Positions 16,541 to 25,238 of a stretch of 43,689 nucleotides of DNA are shown here, piece by piece. The DNA is taken from positions 1-43,689 of the forward strand of contig DASQJL010000122.1 in assembly GCA_035631035.1 (NCBI GenBank), read 5' to 3'. The first letter of the stretch is position 1; each line of letters begins with the position of its first letter. The notes beneath the pieces were generated by a model, which was given only the letters and a program-made list of their open reading frames with translations, did not search any database and was not told where the DNA came from. The position numbers and the translations under genes were made by a program. The stretch comes from Candidatus Binatia bacterium. Its GTDB lineage: Bacteria; Eisenbacteria; RBG-16-71-46; SZUA-252.

Positions 16541-18160
16541 ATGGTTTCGCTACGGAACGTTTCCATCCCTGCCCTCTTCGTCCTGCTCATCCTGGCCACG
16601 GCCAACTATGCGCCGGCCCCGCCCGGCGTGACCGAGCGGGTGCAGGTGCGCCTGCCCGGGCTGGAGCAGGGCTCGCTCACGCTGCGCGGGGAGCGGCTCT
16701 GGCAGCCGAAGGCGCTGGGGCGCTTCTATCGGGCGCGCCAGGCCCGTCCCGCCTGGAGCGGCCGCGACGCCGAGGACATCGTGCAGGCGATCCGCGGCGT
16801 GACGGCCGACGGTCTCAATCCCGCCGACTACCACCTGAAGGCGATCGAGCAGATGGTGTCCGAGCGGGACAACGGCTCGAGCCCCGAGCTGGAAGGGGAC
16901 CTGGACATCCTGCTCTCCGACGCGGTGGCGGCGATGGCGGACCACGTGCGCTATGGGCGCGTGCGGCCCGTGACGCTGAATGCCGCCTGGAATGTGGATC
17001 CGCGCGAGGGAGCGCCCCCGGTGGAGCAGCAGCTGGCCGAGATCCGGTCGGCGCCCGACCTGTCGCGGGCGATCGAGGCGCGTCGGCCCAACCACTTCAT
17101 CTACAAGGGACTCGTGCGCGAGCTGGCGTCGCTGCGCGACATTGCCGACCAGGGCGGCTGGCCGCGCGTCGCCTCGGGGCGCCCCATCGCGCCCGGCGCC
17201 CGCGACGAGCGGGTCGCCGCCGTGCGGCGCCGGCTGGAGGCGAGCGGGGAATTCCGCGGAGGCGCGGGCGCCGACCCGGCGCACTACGACGCCGCGCTCG
17301 CCAAAGCGGTACGCCGCTTCCAGGATCTGCATCGGATCCCCGCGGACGGCGTGATTGGTCCCACGACGGTCGCCGCGATGAACGTGCCGGTGCAGGAGCG
17401 GATCAACCAGGTCCGCGCGAATCTCGAGCGGGCCCGCTGGGTGCTGAACGGCCTCCGCGACGACTTCCTGCTCGTGAACATCCCGGCCTTCAAGGCCTAC
17501 CTGATCCGCGACCAGCGCCGGATCTGGGAGGCGCGGACGCAGGTCGGCGACGAGTACATGAAGACGCCGACCTTCCGCTCGACGATGCAGACCGTGGTCT
17601 TCAATCCCGACTGGACGCTGCCTCCCACGATCGCGAAATACGAGGTGCTGGACGCCATGCGGAACGGCGACAACGTGCTCATGAAGTGGGGGCTCAGGAT
17701 CTACGACCGGCGCGGACGCGAGGTCCACCCCGCCTCGGTCGACTGGAACGCGTCGCCCGACCGCTTCCCCTACACGCTGCGGCAGCTTCCGGGCTCGCGC
17801 AATCCGCTCGGCCGCGTCAAGTTCCTCTTCCCGAACAAGTACTCCATCTACCTCCACGACACGCCGAACCAGCGCCTCTTCGCGGCGCGCGACCGGACCT
17901 TCAGCCACGGGTGCATCCGCGTGGAGAACGCGATGGAGCTGGCGGATCTCCTGCTTCGCGACCAGATCGGAGCCGGCGGCGTCCGGAACGCCGTGGCGGA
18001 GGGTGCGACGCGGAACGTGGCGCTGGAGCACCCGATCCCGGTGCTGATCGTCTACTGGACAGTCAGCGTCGGGGCAAAGGGCGACGTGCACTACGCGAAC
18101 GATATCTATGGATACGACGCGCCGCTGGCCGCGGCGCTGAACGCGGGGCGGAGGGGATAG
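16541..18160 (+). CDS. L,D-transpeptidase (YkuD catalytic domain, LdtD/YcbB type), second copy
   Basis: A 539-residue paralog of the enzyme at 8771-10411, with the same blocks: DGLNPADYHL, HVRYGRVRP, NHFIYKGLV, a PG-binding-like segment (AVRRFQDLHRIPADG), FLLVNIPAFKAYLI, VVFNPDWTLP and the catalytic SHGCIRV with His456 and Cys458. The N-terminus is an uncleaved anchor or ordinary signal peptide (ALFVLLILATANYAPA) with no lipobox, unlike the first copy, so the two may sit differently in the envelope. GAGG precedes ATG 16541 by about eight bases. Expected activity is 3-3 crosslinking of peptidoglycan in the periplasm. Confidence 0.94.
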   Translation: MVSLRNVSIPALFVLLILATANYAPAPPGVTERVQVRLPGLEQGSLTLRGERLWQPKALGRFYRARQARPAWSGRDAEDIVQAIRGVTADGLNPADYHLKAIEQMVSERDNGSSPELEGDLDILLSDAVAAMADHVRYGRVRPVTLNAAWNVDPREGAPPVEQQLAEIRSAPDLSRAIEARRPNHFIYKGLVRELASLRDIADQGGWPRVASGRPIAPGARDERVAAVRRRLEASGEFRGGAGADPAHYDAALAKAVRRFQDLHRIPADGVIGPTTVAAMNVPVQERINQVRANLERARWVLNGLRDDFLLVNIPAFKAYLIRDQRRIWEARTQVGDEYMKTPTFRSTMQTVVFNPDWTLPPTIAKYEVLDAMRNGDNVLMKWGLRIYDRRGREVHPASVDWNASPDRFPYTLRQLPGSRNPLGRVKFLFPNKYSIYLHDTPNQRLFAARDRTFSHGCIRVENAMELADLLLRDQIGAGGVRNAVAEGATRNVALEHPIPVLIVYWTVSVGAKGDVHYANDIYGYDAPLAAALNAGRRG

Positions 18161-18250
18161 CGGCTCAAGTTTGGGGCGATCCGGCCGATTTTCCTGGGGA
18201 CCCGTTGCGCCGGGCCGAAATGGGCCCGCGCCGTCCTCCGGAGGCCGCCC

Positions 18251-18916
18251 ATGTCCCGAGTTCCGCTGAAGCAGCTCATCGGCATTCCGATGAACGTCGT
18301 GCTGTTCCTCTTCCTCATGGTGATGGCGTGGGGAAGCTGGGACGGCTTCTTCGCCCACCCCGTCCGGGTGGGCGTCGTCGCGATCCACCTGCTCATGATG
18401 CCGGTGATGACGCTGTGCACCGCCGGGCGGAGCCGCGGCGTGAAGCACGCTCCCGACTGGCGCCCCTTCTTCCCGCTCTTGATGGCGCACTCGCTGACCA
18501 CCGCGTGGGTCATGCCGTACATGGACGCGCGGGAGATCTGGGTCCTGCCGGGCGGCGACGCCCTCCGCTGGACGGGGCTGGCCGTGCTCGCCGCCGGCGC
18601 CCTGCTTCGCGTCTGGCCGATGATGGCGCTGGGGGGGCGCTTCGCGTCGGTGGCGGCCATCCAGAAGGGGCATTCGCTCCAGACCTCCGGCGTGTACGGC
18701 TTCGTGCGGCACCCCTCGTACGTGGGAATCCTCCTCATGGACATTGGATTCGCCGGCGTCTTCCGCAGCTCGATCGCGGTGGCGCTCCTGCCGATCGTCT
18801 TCTGGATGTTCAAGCGCCGGATGGACGTCGAGGAGCAGCTCCTGGTCGAGGAGTTCGGCGAGACGTATCGCGGCTACATGGGACGGACGTCGCGGCTGGT
18901 GCCCGGGGTCTATTGA
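18251..18916 (+). CDS. Isoprenylcysteine carboxyl methyltransferase (ICMT)-like membrane protein
   Basis: A 221-residue integral membrane protein from ATG 18251, with GGAGG seven bases upstream. Hydrophobic helices cover most of the sequence. The C-terminal third carries the ICMT/PEMT signature: GVYGFVRHPSYVGILLMDIG followed by a helix, then EEQLLVEEFGETYRGYM, the RHPxY...E...F...Y pattern that binds S-adenosylmethionine in this superfamily. Bacterial members have diverse or unknown methyl acceptors, so the substrate is not assigned. A strong intrinsic terminator lies about 50 bases downstream. Confidence 0.85.
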   Translation: MSRVPLKQLIGIPMNVVLFLFLMVMAWGSWDGFFAHPVRVGVVAIHLLMMPVMTLCTAGRSRGVKHAPDWRPFFPLLMAHSLTTAWVMPYMDAREIWVLPGGDALRWTGLAVLAAGALLRVWPMMALGGRFASVAAIQKGHSLQTSGVYGFVRHPSYVGILLMDIGFAGVFRSSIAVALLPIVFWMFKRRMDVEEQLLVEEFGETYRGYMGRTSRLVPGVY

Positions 18917-18968
18917 GAAGTTCCAAAACGTTTGTTCCTTGGCCGGAGCAATTCCTCCACAATGGTGC

Positions 18969-19003
18969 GGGGGCTGGACCGTGGGTCCATGCCCCCTTTT
19001 GTT
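18969..19003 (+). terminator. Rho-independent terminator
   Basis: GGGGGC-T-GGACC (18969-18980), loop GTG, GGTCC-AT-GCCCCC (18984-18996), then TTTTGTT. The stem has eleven G-C/A-T pairs plus one T-A and a single bulge. It ends the transcript of the ICMT-like gene and separates it from the DUF6627 gene that begins at 19059. Confidence 0.85.
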
Positions 19004-19058
19004 CGCCGCTCACGCGCGGCGCGCCGGACGCAGAGCCGGCCCGCCCTGGAGGACCTAC

Positions 19059-19457
19059 ATGAAGACCCGAATGATGCCCCTGCTCTTCCTCGCAGCGCTC
19101 CTGATCCTGAGCCTCGCCCCGACGTTCGGCCATGCGGCCGAGCCGGACCACATCGTCTCCGGCCCCGAGATCCAGGCCCGGATCGATCAGAAGATCCAGT
19201 CCGAAGCGGACGACCGCCAGGCGATCCGCGACCTGCTCTCACGGCCGGACGTTCGCCGCGTCGCGGGGCAGGCGGGGCTCGATCTCCGGCGCGCGGACGC
19301 CGCCATCGGCACCCTCTCCGGTCCCGAGCTGACCCGTCTCGCGGCCCAGGCGCGTGACGCCGACTCCCAGCTCGCGGGCGGCAAGACGATCACCATGACA
19401 TGGACCATGGTGATCATCGTCGTGGTCGCGCTCGTCGTGCTGATCGCGATCCTCTGA
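19059..19457 (+). CDS. DUF6627 (PA2779-like) small exported membrane protein
   Basis: A 132-residue protein from ATG 19059 with GGAGG six bases upstream. A signal peptide (MPLLFLAALLILSLAPTFGHA) precedes a short helical region with DRQAIRDLLSRPDVRRVAGQAGLD, the characteristic segment of the PA2779 family, and the protein ends in a membrane helix MVIIVVVALVVLIAIL. The next gene encodes a PA2778-type C39-like cysteine peptidase, and this two-gene order is the one known from Pseudomonas and other Proteobacteria. The function of the pair is not established; the small protein may be the partner or substrate of the peptidase. Confidence 0.82.
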   Translation: MKTRMMPLLFLAALLILSLAPTFGHAAEPDHIVSGPEIQARIDQKIQSEADDRQAIRDLLSRPDVRRVAGQAGLDLRRADAAIGTLSGPELTRLAAQARDADSQLAGGKTITMTWTMVIIVVVALVVLIAIL

Positions 19458-19468
19458 CCCAAGCCGTG

Positions 19469-21643
19469 ATGACGATGCTGCGGTTGGCGGCGGCCGGCGC
19501 GATTGTCGCGTCGGCCGCCCTTCACGGCATTCCGGCGTCCGCGGCGAGCCCCGCCGCCCCGACGGCGCTTGCCGCCACACAACCCGCGCCCGGCGCCGAA
19601 GCCGCTCCCGTAGTCCGCCTCCTGGACGTTCCCTACGTCCCCCAGAGCGAGCGGCTCTGCGGCGGGGCGGCGCTGGCCATGGTGCTCCGCTACTGGGGGG
19701 ATCCCCGCGCGCGCGCCGAGGATTTCGCGTCGCTCGTGCTCCCGGGGGAGAACGGGATCCGGGGCGATTCGCTCGTGGCGGCCGCGCGGGCCCGCGGCTG
19801 CCCGGTCTTTCCGATGCAGGCGACCGCGGCCGACCTGCGGGACCATCTCGCGCGCGGACGGCCGGTGATCGCGCTTCTGGATACCGGCACTCCGGTGCGC
19901 CACTACGTCGTGCTCCTCGCGGCCACCCCGACCGGCGTGATCCTCCACGATCCCGCCGTGGGCCCCTTCCAGACCCGATCCGCGCAGGACTTCGACAAGG
20001 CCTGGAACGCGGCGGGCCGCTGGGCCCTGCTCGTGCTTCCGCCGCAGGGGAGGGAGGGTCTCGCGGATCCCTCGCGCGTCGCGCTGGAGCAGTCGCGAAC
20101 CGGGACGCCGGCTCCGCCTCCGCCCGACACCACGGCGTTCGACACGCCGGTGATCCCGGAGGTCGCGACCAGCGGCCCGACGATCTCGGGCTGCGACGGC
20201 ATGGTGAGCGAGGGGGTCCAGAAGGCGAGGACCGGCGCCGACGCGGAGGCCGCCGGGCTCCTCAACGCCGCCGCCACGATCTGTCCGACGTCGGCCGCTC
20301 CGGTGCGCGAGCTTGCGGGACTCCGCTTCCGCGAGAAGCGCTACGCCGACGCGGGCTCGCTCGCCCGGCGGGCGATCGAGCTGGAGCCGAACGACGCCTA
20401 TACGTGGCGCCTCCTTGCCGGGAGCCGATACATGGACGGCGACGTGCAGGAGGCGCTCGAAGCCTGGAACCACGTCTCCGAGCCGCGCAGCGACCTCATC
20501 AAGGTCGAGGGACTCCGGCGCACGCGCTACGAGGCCGTGTCCGACCAGGTGGATCTCCCGCCCGGGTACCTCATCACGTGGGACGAGTACCGCCGCGCGC
20601 AGCGCCGCCTGGACGAAGTCCCCGCGGCCTCCCGCGCGCGCATGGAAGTGCGCCCCTCGGCCGACGGCGCCGCTCAGGTGCGCATCGCGGTCTCGGAGCG
20701 CCCGCTCCTGTTCGACGGCCCGCTCGACCTCGGCATCGCGGCGGGCCGCGCCGTCGCGAGCAACGAGGTGGCCCTGCGCCTCTCCAGCCCCCTTCGCCTG
20801 GGCGAGCTGTGGACGGCGCGCTATCGCTTCCAGCAGAACCGCCCGCGGGGGATGCTGACGATGGACGCGCCCGCGCTGGGGGGACGCCCGGGGCTCTTCC
20901 GCCTGGAGGGCATGGGGGAACGCCAGACCTATGCCCTCCAGCCCTCGGTGGAGGGCGTGCGCGTGCGGGAGGATCGGCGGCGCGTCGTGGTGAGCTACGG
21001 CGATTGGATCTCGCCCGACTGGCGGATGGAGTTCGGAGGAGGCCTGGAGCGCTTCGTGGTCGTGGAAGCCGGAGGGCACAACTGGGCCACGGTCCAGGGC
21101 GCGCTCGAGGCGCACAGCGTCGGCGACCACTTCGCGTTCACGCTGTCCGGCGCCGGATGGGCCACCGGCGGCGAGCGGGCGTTCCGCGCCGGGGATCTCC
21201 TCGCCCGCTACGGCTCGGACGATTTCAATCACGGGGACTGGCTGATGCGCGCCGGATTCTCGGCCGCCTCCTCGCGGGCGCCGCTCGCACTCTGGCCCGG
21301 CGCGAGCAACGGTTCGGGGCGCGACCCGCTCCTCCGCGCGCACCCGCTGCTCGAGGAGGGCATCGTGAATGGGTTGATCTTCGGAAGGCGGCTCGCCTAC
21401 GGGAACTTCGAGCGACGCGTCTTTCCGTGGGAAGTGAAGACCGTGCGGATCGGCCTCGCCGCCTTCCTCGACACAGGGAAAGCCTGGGAGCCGCTGGTCC
21501 CCCGGGACATCCCCTGGCAGTTCGACGTCGGCGGCGGGTTGCGGCTCGCCAGCCTCGGAGGCCGGGGCGAGCTGCGCATCGATTTCGGATACGGACTTCG
21601 CGATCAGGAGACGGCGATCTCGGCGGGGCTCTCGGCGCGCTGA
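19469..21643 (+). CDS. C39-like cysteine peptidase-TPR protein with POTRA/beta-barrel-like C-terminus
   Basis: A 724-residue exported protein from ATG 19469 (an adjacent GTG at 19466 is possible), eleven bases after the DUF6627 stop. After a signal peptide the C39-like peptidase spans about residues 50-195: Cys64 in ERLCGGAALAMVLRYWG, His145 in VRHYVVLL and Asp161 in LHDPAVGP form the expected triad. A TPR pair lies near 240-350. From about 365 the sequence resembles a POTRA domain (RRLDEVPAASRARMEV, then VRIAVSERP) followed by alternating amphipathic strands, and it ends in AFLDTGKAWE, FDVGGGLRLAS and a barrel-like final strand, as in Omp85-type surface antigens. PA2778 homologs are normally about 300 residues, so this is a fusion. 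The peptidase and TPR parts are well supported, the barrel is inferred. Confidence 0.85.
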   Translation: MTMLRLAAAGAIVASAALHGIPASAASPAAPTALAATQPAPGAEAAPVVRLLDVPYVPQSERLCGGAALAMVLRYWGDPRARAEDFASLVLPGENGIRGDSLVAAARARGCPVFPMQATAADLRDHLARGRPVIALLDTGTPVRHYVVLLAATPTGVILHDPAVGPFQTRSAQDFDKAWNAAGRWALLVLPPQGREGLADPSRVALEQSRTGTPAPPPPDTTAFDTPVIPEVATSGPTISGCDGMVSEGVQKARTGADAEAAGLLNAAATICPTSAAPVRELAGLRFREKRYADAGSLARRAIELEPNDAYTWRLLAGSRYMDGDVQEALEAWNHVSEPRSDLIKVEGLRRTRYEAVSDQVDLPPGYLITWDEYRRAQRRLDEVPAASRARMEVRPSADGAAQVRIAVSERPLLFDGPLDLGIAAGRAVASNEVALRLSSPLRLGELWTARYRFQQNRPRGMLTMDAPALGGRPGLFRLEGMGERQTYALQPSVEGVRVREDRRRVVVSYGDWISPDWRMEFGGGLERFVVVEAGGHNWATVQGALEAHSVGDHFAFTLSGAGWATGGERAFRAGDLLARYGSDDFNHGDWLMRAGFSAASSRAPLALWPGASNGSGRDPLLRAHPLLEEGIVNGLIFGRRLAYGNFERRVFPWEVKTVRIGLAAFLDTGKAWEPLVPRDIPWQFDVGGGLRLASLGGRGELRIDFGYGLRDQETAISAGLSAR

Positions 21644-21687
21644 ACGCGCCTGGACGCCCGGACGCGCCGGAAGCCGGGAAGCACGCC

Positions 21688-22137
21688 ATGACCCCCACGC
21701 TCTACACGATCGGCTACGAGAAACGGACGCAGGAGGAGTTCTTCGCGATCCTGCGCCGCGCCGGCATCGACGTCCTCATGGACGTGCGCGACGTGGCCTG
21801 GAGCCACAAGCCCGGGTTTTCCAAGGGGACGCTGTCGGAGACCACACGGACCGCCGGGCTCGAATACGTGCACGCGCAGTTTGCGGGGAATCCGAAGAAG
21901 CTGCGCGCGAAGGAGTCGGAAACCGAGGGGTTGATCCGCGCCTACGAGCAACACCTCGAGGCCCACCCCGAGATCCTCCAGGAGTTCTCGACGCTGATCG
22001 GCGACTACGCCCGGGCGGAGAAGCGCGTCTGCATCATGTGCTTCGAGCGCAGCCCCGCCGATTGCCACCGCGGTGTGCTCGCCGCGCGGTGGAAGCGCAA
22101 GAAGCGGGGGAGGGTGGAGCACTTGGGGACGGAGTAG
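21688..22137 (+). CDS. DUF488 family protein
   Basis: A 149-residue cytosolic protein from ATG 21688. It has the complete DUF488 pattern: LYTIGYEKRTQEEFFAIL at the start, VLMDVRDVAWSHKPGFSK, an EYVHAQFAGNPKKLR segment and the C-terminal VCIMCFERSPADCHRGVLA motif with a conserved Cys-(x7)-Cys-His. The family is widespread and uncharacterised; the conserved Cys-His pair suggests metal binding or a nuclease-like role, but this is not shown. It stands alone after the peptidase gene and meets the GNAT gene convergently. Confidence 0.9.
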   Translation: MTPTLYTIGYEKRTQEEFFAILRRAGIDVLMDVRDVAWSHKPGFSKGTLSETTRTAGLEYVHAQFAGNPKKLRAKESETEGLIRAYEQHLEAHPEILQEFSTLIGDYARAEKRVCIMCFERSPADCHRGVLAARWKRKKRGRVEHLGTE

Positions 22138-22163
22138 CCGCCCGCCGGGCGCGCTCCGGGCGG
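22138..22163. repeat. GC hairpin between convergent genes
   Basis: CCGCCCG (22138-22144) and CGGGCGG (22157-22163) are complementary around a 12-base loop, directly after the DUF488 stop and before the convergent acetyltransferase stop. It could act on both transcripts as a boundary, but there is no T-tract in either direction. Confidence 0.35.
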
Positions 22164-22206
22164 CCCGCGGGATCGCGCCCCGCCCTCCGAAGCGTCCCGC
22201 AACGAG

Positions 22207-23049
22207 CTAGATCACCGCTCCGTTCCACTCCCAGTTCTCCCGGAAATAGGCCAGCTCGAAGCCCATCCTCCGGGCGTTGCGGAACGACTGGGCGCGGCCC
22301 TGTCCCTTCTCGGCCGAGGTCTCCATCGTCATCACCTTGCAGCCGGCCGCCTCGGCGTCCTGGATCCGGCGCGCGATCAGGGCGCTGTGGATGCCGCGCC
22401 CCTGCGCCTCGGGGAGCACGACCCCGATTTCGAACGACGCCCACTCGCCGTTCACGAACAGCGCGGCCGCCCCGACCGGCTTGTCCCCCTCGTAGGCGAG
22501 ATAGGTGCGCCACCGGCCCAGGTCCACGAGCTCGGAGAACCACTCGGCGGTCTCGGGCGGATACTCGAACGCGGTCTGCACGATGCCGCCCCACACCTTG
22601 GCCAGATGGCCGTCGGAGGCGGGGATCTGCACGATGCGCGGGGCGAACTCGATCTCGCGCGCGGGGCCCAGGCCGCGGCGGAGTTTGGCCCAGGGCTCGA
22701 TCATCTCGAAGCCGCGATCCTTGAGCCATCCCGTGATGGTCTTGGGCTCGGCGACGGGGCTCACCTGCATGAAGAAGCGGGGCACGCCCGAGGCGATGTA
22801 GGTCTGGATGATCCGGTCCACGATGGCGGGGCTCACCGGCTCCTCGTTCCCCAGGCCCAGCACCCGGTTGAAGAGGAGATGGTCCAGCTTGGAGGAGATG
22901 GCGAGCTGCGCGCCGTACAGGTTCTCGAAGCGGAGGCCCAGCTGGTCGATCAGGGCCGGCCCCGGCGCCATGAACCAGGTGCGCCAGCAGGTCATCTCGT
23001 ACCGCTCGAGGAGGCGGATCTGATCGGGCGGAATCAAAGGCTCGAACAT
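22207..23049 (-). CDS. GNAT family N-acetyltransferase, long form
   Basis: A 280-residue protein from ATG 23049, two bases after the TSUP stop, so probably translationally coupled to it. The C-terminal half is a GNAT fold: VGAAALFVNGEWASFEIGVVL, then the acetyl-CoA pyrophosphate loop LPEAQGRGIHSALIARRI, and a terminal RMGFELAYFRENW strand. The N-terminal half (ERYEMTCWRTWFM, FNRVLGLGNEEPVS, VPRFFMQVSPVAEP) is a family-specific extension also found in the paralog at 27754-28590. Acceptor unknown; small-molecule amine acetylation is typical. Confidence 0.85.
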   Translation of the reverse strand: MFEPLIPPDQIRLLERYEMTCWRTWFMAPGPALIDQLGLRFENLYGAQLAISSKLDHLLFNRVLGLGNEEPVSPAIVDRIIQTYIASGVPRFFMQVSPVAEPKTITGWLKDRGFEMIEPWAKLRRGLGPAREIEFAPRIVQIPASDGHLAKVWGGIVQTAFEYPPETAEWFSELVDLGRWRTYLAYEGDKPVGAAALFVNGEWASFEIGVVLPEAQGRGIHSALIARRIQDAEAAGCKVMTMETSAEKGQGRAQSFRNARRMGFELAYFRENWEWNGAVI

Positions 23050-23051
23050 GG

Positions 23052-23801
23052 TCAGGCGGCTCCTTGGATCCAGCGAATCGTGAAGACGAGCCCCGTGAGG
23101 AGCAGCAGGGCGAAAACGACCCGGCGGAAGGGTTCCTGGGCGATCCTGGCGACGAGACGCCGCCCGACGAACGCGCCCAGCCACGCGATTCCGACGAGCA
23201 GGGGATAGTACGTCCAGGGCACGCTCCGCGAGAAGCCCTGACCGAAGTAGACGGGGAGCCGCGTCAGGTCCACCGCGAAGGCGATCGCGGCCGCGTTGGC
23301 CAGGTACTCGTCGCGCGGCATCCGGAAGGCGCTCAGGAACGCGCCGCGGAGCGCGCCCCCGGTGCCGATCAGCCCCGCCAGGAAGCCGGAGACCGCCCCT
23401 CCGGCGGCCATGGCGCCGAGTGTGGGGCGGAGCCGCAGGCTCTGCTTTAGCGAGATCGCGGCATAGGCCATCAGGAAGAGCCCGAGCAGCCCTTTCAAGG
23501 TCGGCTCCGGCGTGGAGCGCACGAGGAGGGCACCCAGGAGCGTGAGCGCGAGGCTGGGGATTCCGAACCCCAGCAGCACGCGCCGCACGAGGCCGTGGCG
23601 GAAGAAGACCACGCGGCTGCCGCTGCCGGCCACGTGAAACACCCCGACCAGGAGGAGCGCGGTCGGGAACGTGAAGAGGAGCGTCGCCACCGGCATGAGA
23701 AGCGTCGACGAGCCGAAGCCGGCCATCGTGGCGATGACCTCGGCGACGAATCCCGCGGCGAAGAAATAGGCCGGAGCGTGCACGCGGCGCGAAGCGTACA
23801 C
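23052..23801 (-). CDS. TSUP (TauE/SafE) family permease
   Basis: A 249-residue membrane protein from GTG 23801. The duplicated TSUP layout is visible: AEVIATMAGFGSSTLLMPVA in the first half and GFLAGLIGTGGALRGAFL in the second, each a short Gly-rich reentrant-like motif between membrane helices, with about eight helices in total. The family exports or imports small sulfur-containing or organic anions such as sulfite, sulfoacetate or taurine breakdown products; the substrate here is not predictable and no sulfur-metabolism gene is adjacent. Its stop overlaps the start region of the GNAT gene by spacing of two bases. Confidence 0.88.
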   Translation of the reverse strand: MYASRRVHAPAYFFAAGFVAEVIATMAGFGSSTLLMPVATLLFTFPTALLLVGVFHVAGSGSRVVFFRHGLVRRVLLGFGIPSLALTLLGALLVRSTPEPTLKGLLGLFLMAYAAISLKQSLRLRPTLGAMAAGGAVSGFLAGLIGTGGALRGAFLSAFRMPRDEYLANAAAIAFAVDLTRLPVYFGQGFSRSVPWTYYPLLVGIAWLGAFVGRRLVARIAQEPFRRVVFALLLLTGLVFTIRWIQGAA

Positions 23802-23834
23802 CGCCTCGCGCCGCGCGGCATCATCAAGGATTCG

Positions 23835-24431
23835 CTACGGATTGATTCGGGTCCCGATCACCGAGAACTGCCCGATCGCGTTCGTGTTGCTCGTCGGCGG
23901 CGCCGGTGCGATCAGGCTGTCCAATCGCGCCCCCGCGAACGTCGCCAGCCCGGTCGGCGTCAGGGACGGGCTGCCGGTGGTCCACCCCACCGAGCCCGAT
24001 CCCGCGTTGTAGACCACGATCCAGTAGGTCGAGTCCGCCTGGAGCGTGTACAGGACGGGGGTCGTGAACGTGCTCACCGTCGGCGTGTTGTTCTCCGGGA
24101 GCAGCAGAGGCTTGTTGAAGGTGAGGATCGGCGAGCTGGGATTGCCGCCGCTGTTCCGGAAGAGACGGACGACGATGCTGTCCGACTCGCCGGCGCCGAC
24201 GCGCAGCTTGAGCCGCGCCGCCGTCAACGCGTAGGAGGTGTCCGGCATCGTGAAGCCGACCGCCGCGACGCGTCCGCTGTCGAGGCTGATCTCGGCGTTC
24301 TCCGCGCCGGAGAGGTTGCTGATGAGGGTGGTGGTGACGATCGGCTTGAAGTCGTGGTGGTCGTCGTCGCTGCAGCCGGCGAAGATGACGAGGGCCGGCA
24401 CGAGCGCGAGGAGCAAGGCTCGTCGAAACAT
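23835..24431 (-). CDS. Choice-of-anchor R domain-like lipoprotein
   Basis: A 198-residue protein from ATG 24431 with GGAAGGA just upstream. The signal peptide has lipobox FAGC (Cys20), followed by an Asp/His-rich SDDDHHDF linker. The mature part is beta-rich: VGFTMPDTSYALTAARLKL, SDSIVVRLF, TLQADSTYWIVVYNAG and SVGWTTG fit the choice-of-anchor R pattern seen in surface proteins. A lipid anchor instead of a C-terminal sorting signal explains its surface attachment. No catalytic motif is seen; a structural or binding role is inferred. Confidence 0.8.
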   Translation of the reverse strand: MFRRALLLALVPALVIFAGCSDDDHHDFKPIVTTTLISNLSGAENAEISLDSGRVAAVGFTMPDTSYALTAARLKLRVGAGESDSIVVRLFRNSGGNPSSPILTFNKPLLLPENNTPTVSTFTTPVLYTLQADSTYWIVVYNAGSGSVGWTTGSPSLTPTGLATFAGARLDSLIAPAPPTSNTNAIGQFSVIGTRINP

Positions 24432-24461
24432 GGGGGTCCTTCCTGGACACGGACTGTATCC

Positions 24462-24484
24462 AAAGGGCCGCTCAGATCCGGCCC
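24462..24484 (-). terminator. Weak terminator-like hairpin
   Basis: On the minus strand GGGCCG (24484-24479), loop GATCTGAG, CGGCCC (24470-24465) and then TTTGG. It lies between the TMEM175 stop and the lipoprotein start. The T-run has only three bases, so termination would be partial at best. Confidence 0.3.
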
Positions 24485-24579
24485 CTGATGTTTGGGTCCC
24501 CCTTTGCTCGACCCTACGTAATCATCCCTGCTTCCGGAGACACCCTCAACCCCGAATTCGTTGGATCGGCGCGCCAAAC

Positions 24580-25200
24580 TCAGCTCTCGGCCCGGTAGCT
24601 GAGCGCGGCCCAGTAGACCCAGAGCGCCACGCACAACCCCAGTCCGGCGACGGCCTTCCAGAACGAGAGCAGGGTCGCCGCGACGTACACGGCGAGCCCG
24701 AAGCGATAGGCGCCCCAGATCCGCGCGACGGCGGCCGGCGTCACGTGCGCCTGCAGCAGGCGCCGGCGGTTCGCGGTGTACCACCAAAGCTGGAACGTGA
24801 GGGAGACCGCCACGAACGTCCCGCAGTAGAACGCGGCGGCGACCCGCTCGCCCGCGTGGCCGAGGTACTCGGCGAGCACGGCGGTGGGGAAGGGGACGAA
24901 CGTCACCATGAGGAGCATCGCCCCGTTCGCGTACAGGAAGGGCGCGTCCACCCGCCGCACCATGCGGAAGAGGCCGTGATGGTTGATCCACATGATGAGG
25001 ATCGCCGCGAAAGAGCCGAGGAAGGCGACCAGCGAGGGCCAGAGGGTCTGGAGCGCCGCCCAGAGCTCCGGGCCGGAGGCCGCCGGTCCCAGGCGCGGCA
25101 CCTTGAACTCCAGCACCAGGAGCGTGATCGCGATCGCGAAGACGCCGTCGCTGAAGGCCTCGACGCGGTAGGTGTCGCGCTCGCCGGCGGATTCGGTCAT
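24580..25200 (-). CDS. TMEM175-family (DUF1211) potassium channel-like protein
   Basis: A 206-residue membrane protein from ATG 25200. The defining signature RVEAFSDGVFAIAITLLVLE starts near residue 12; it forms the first transmembrane helix with the FSDGxFAIAxTL filter motif of bacterial TMEM175 channels. Five further hydrophobic helices follow, including FLGSFAAILIMWINHHGLF. Bacterial members conduct K+ with weak selectivity. It lies 38 bases after the ABC permease stop and may be cotranscribed with it, although a functional link is not obvious. Confidence 0.9.
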   Translation of the reverse strand: MTESAGERDTYRVEAFSDGVFAIAITLLVLEFKVPRLGPAASGPELWAALQTLWPSLVAFLGSFAAILIMWINHHGLFRMVRRVDAPFLYANGAMLLMVTFVPFPTAVLAEYLGHAGERVAAAFYCGTFVAVSLTFQLWWYTANRRRLLQAHVTPAAVARIWGAYRFGLAVYVAATLLSFWKAVAGLGLCVALWVYWAALSYRAES

Positions 25201-25238
25201 GTGCGGAGGGTCGGTTCGCGGCGGGCGCCGGCCGGCCC

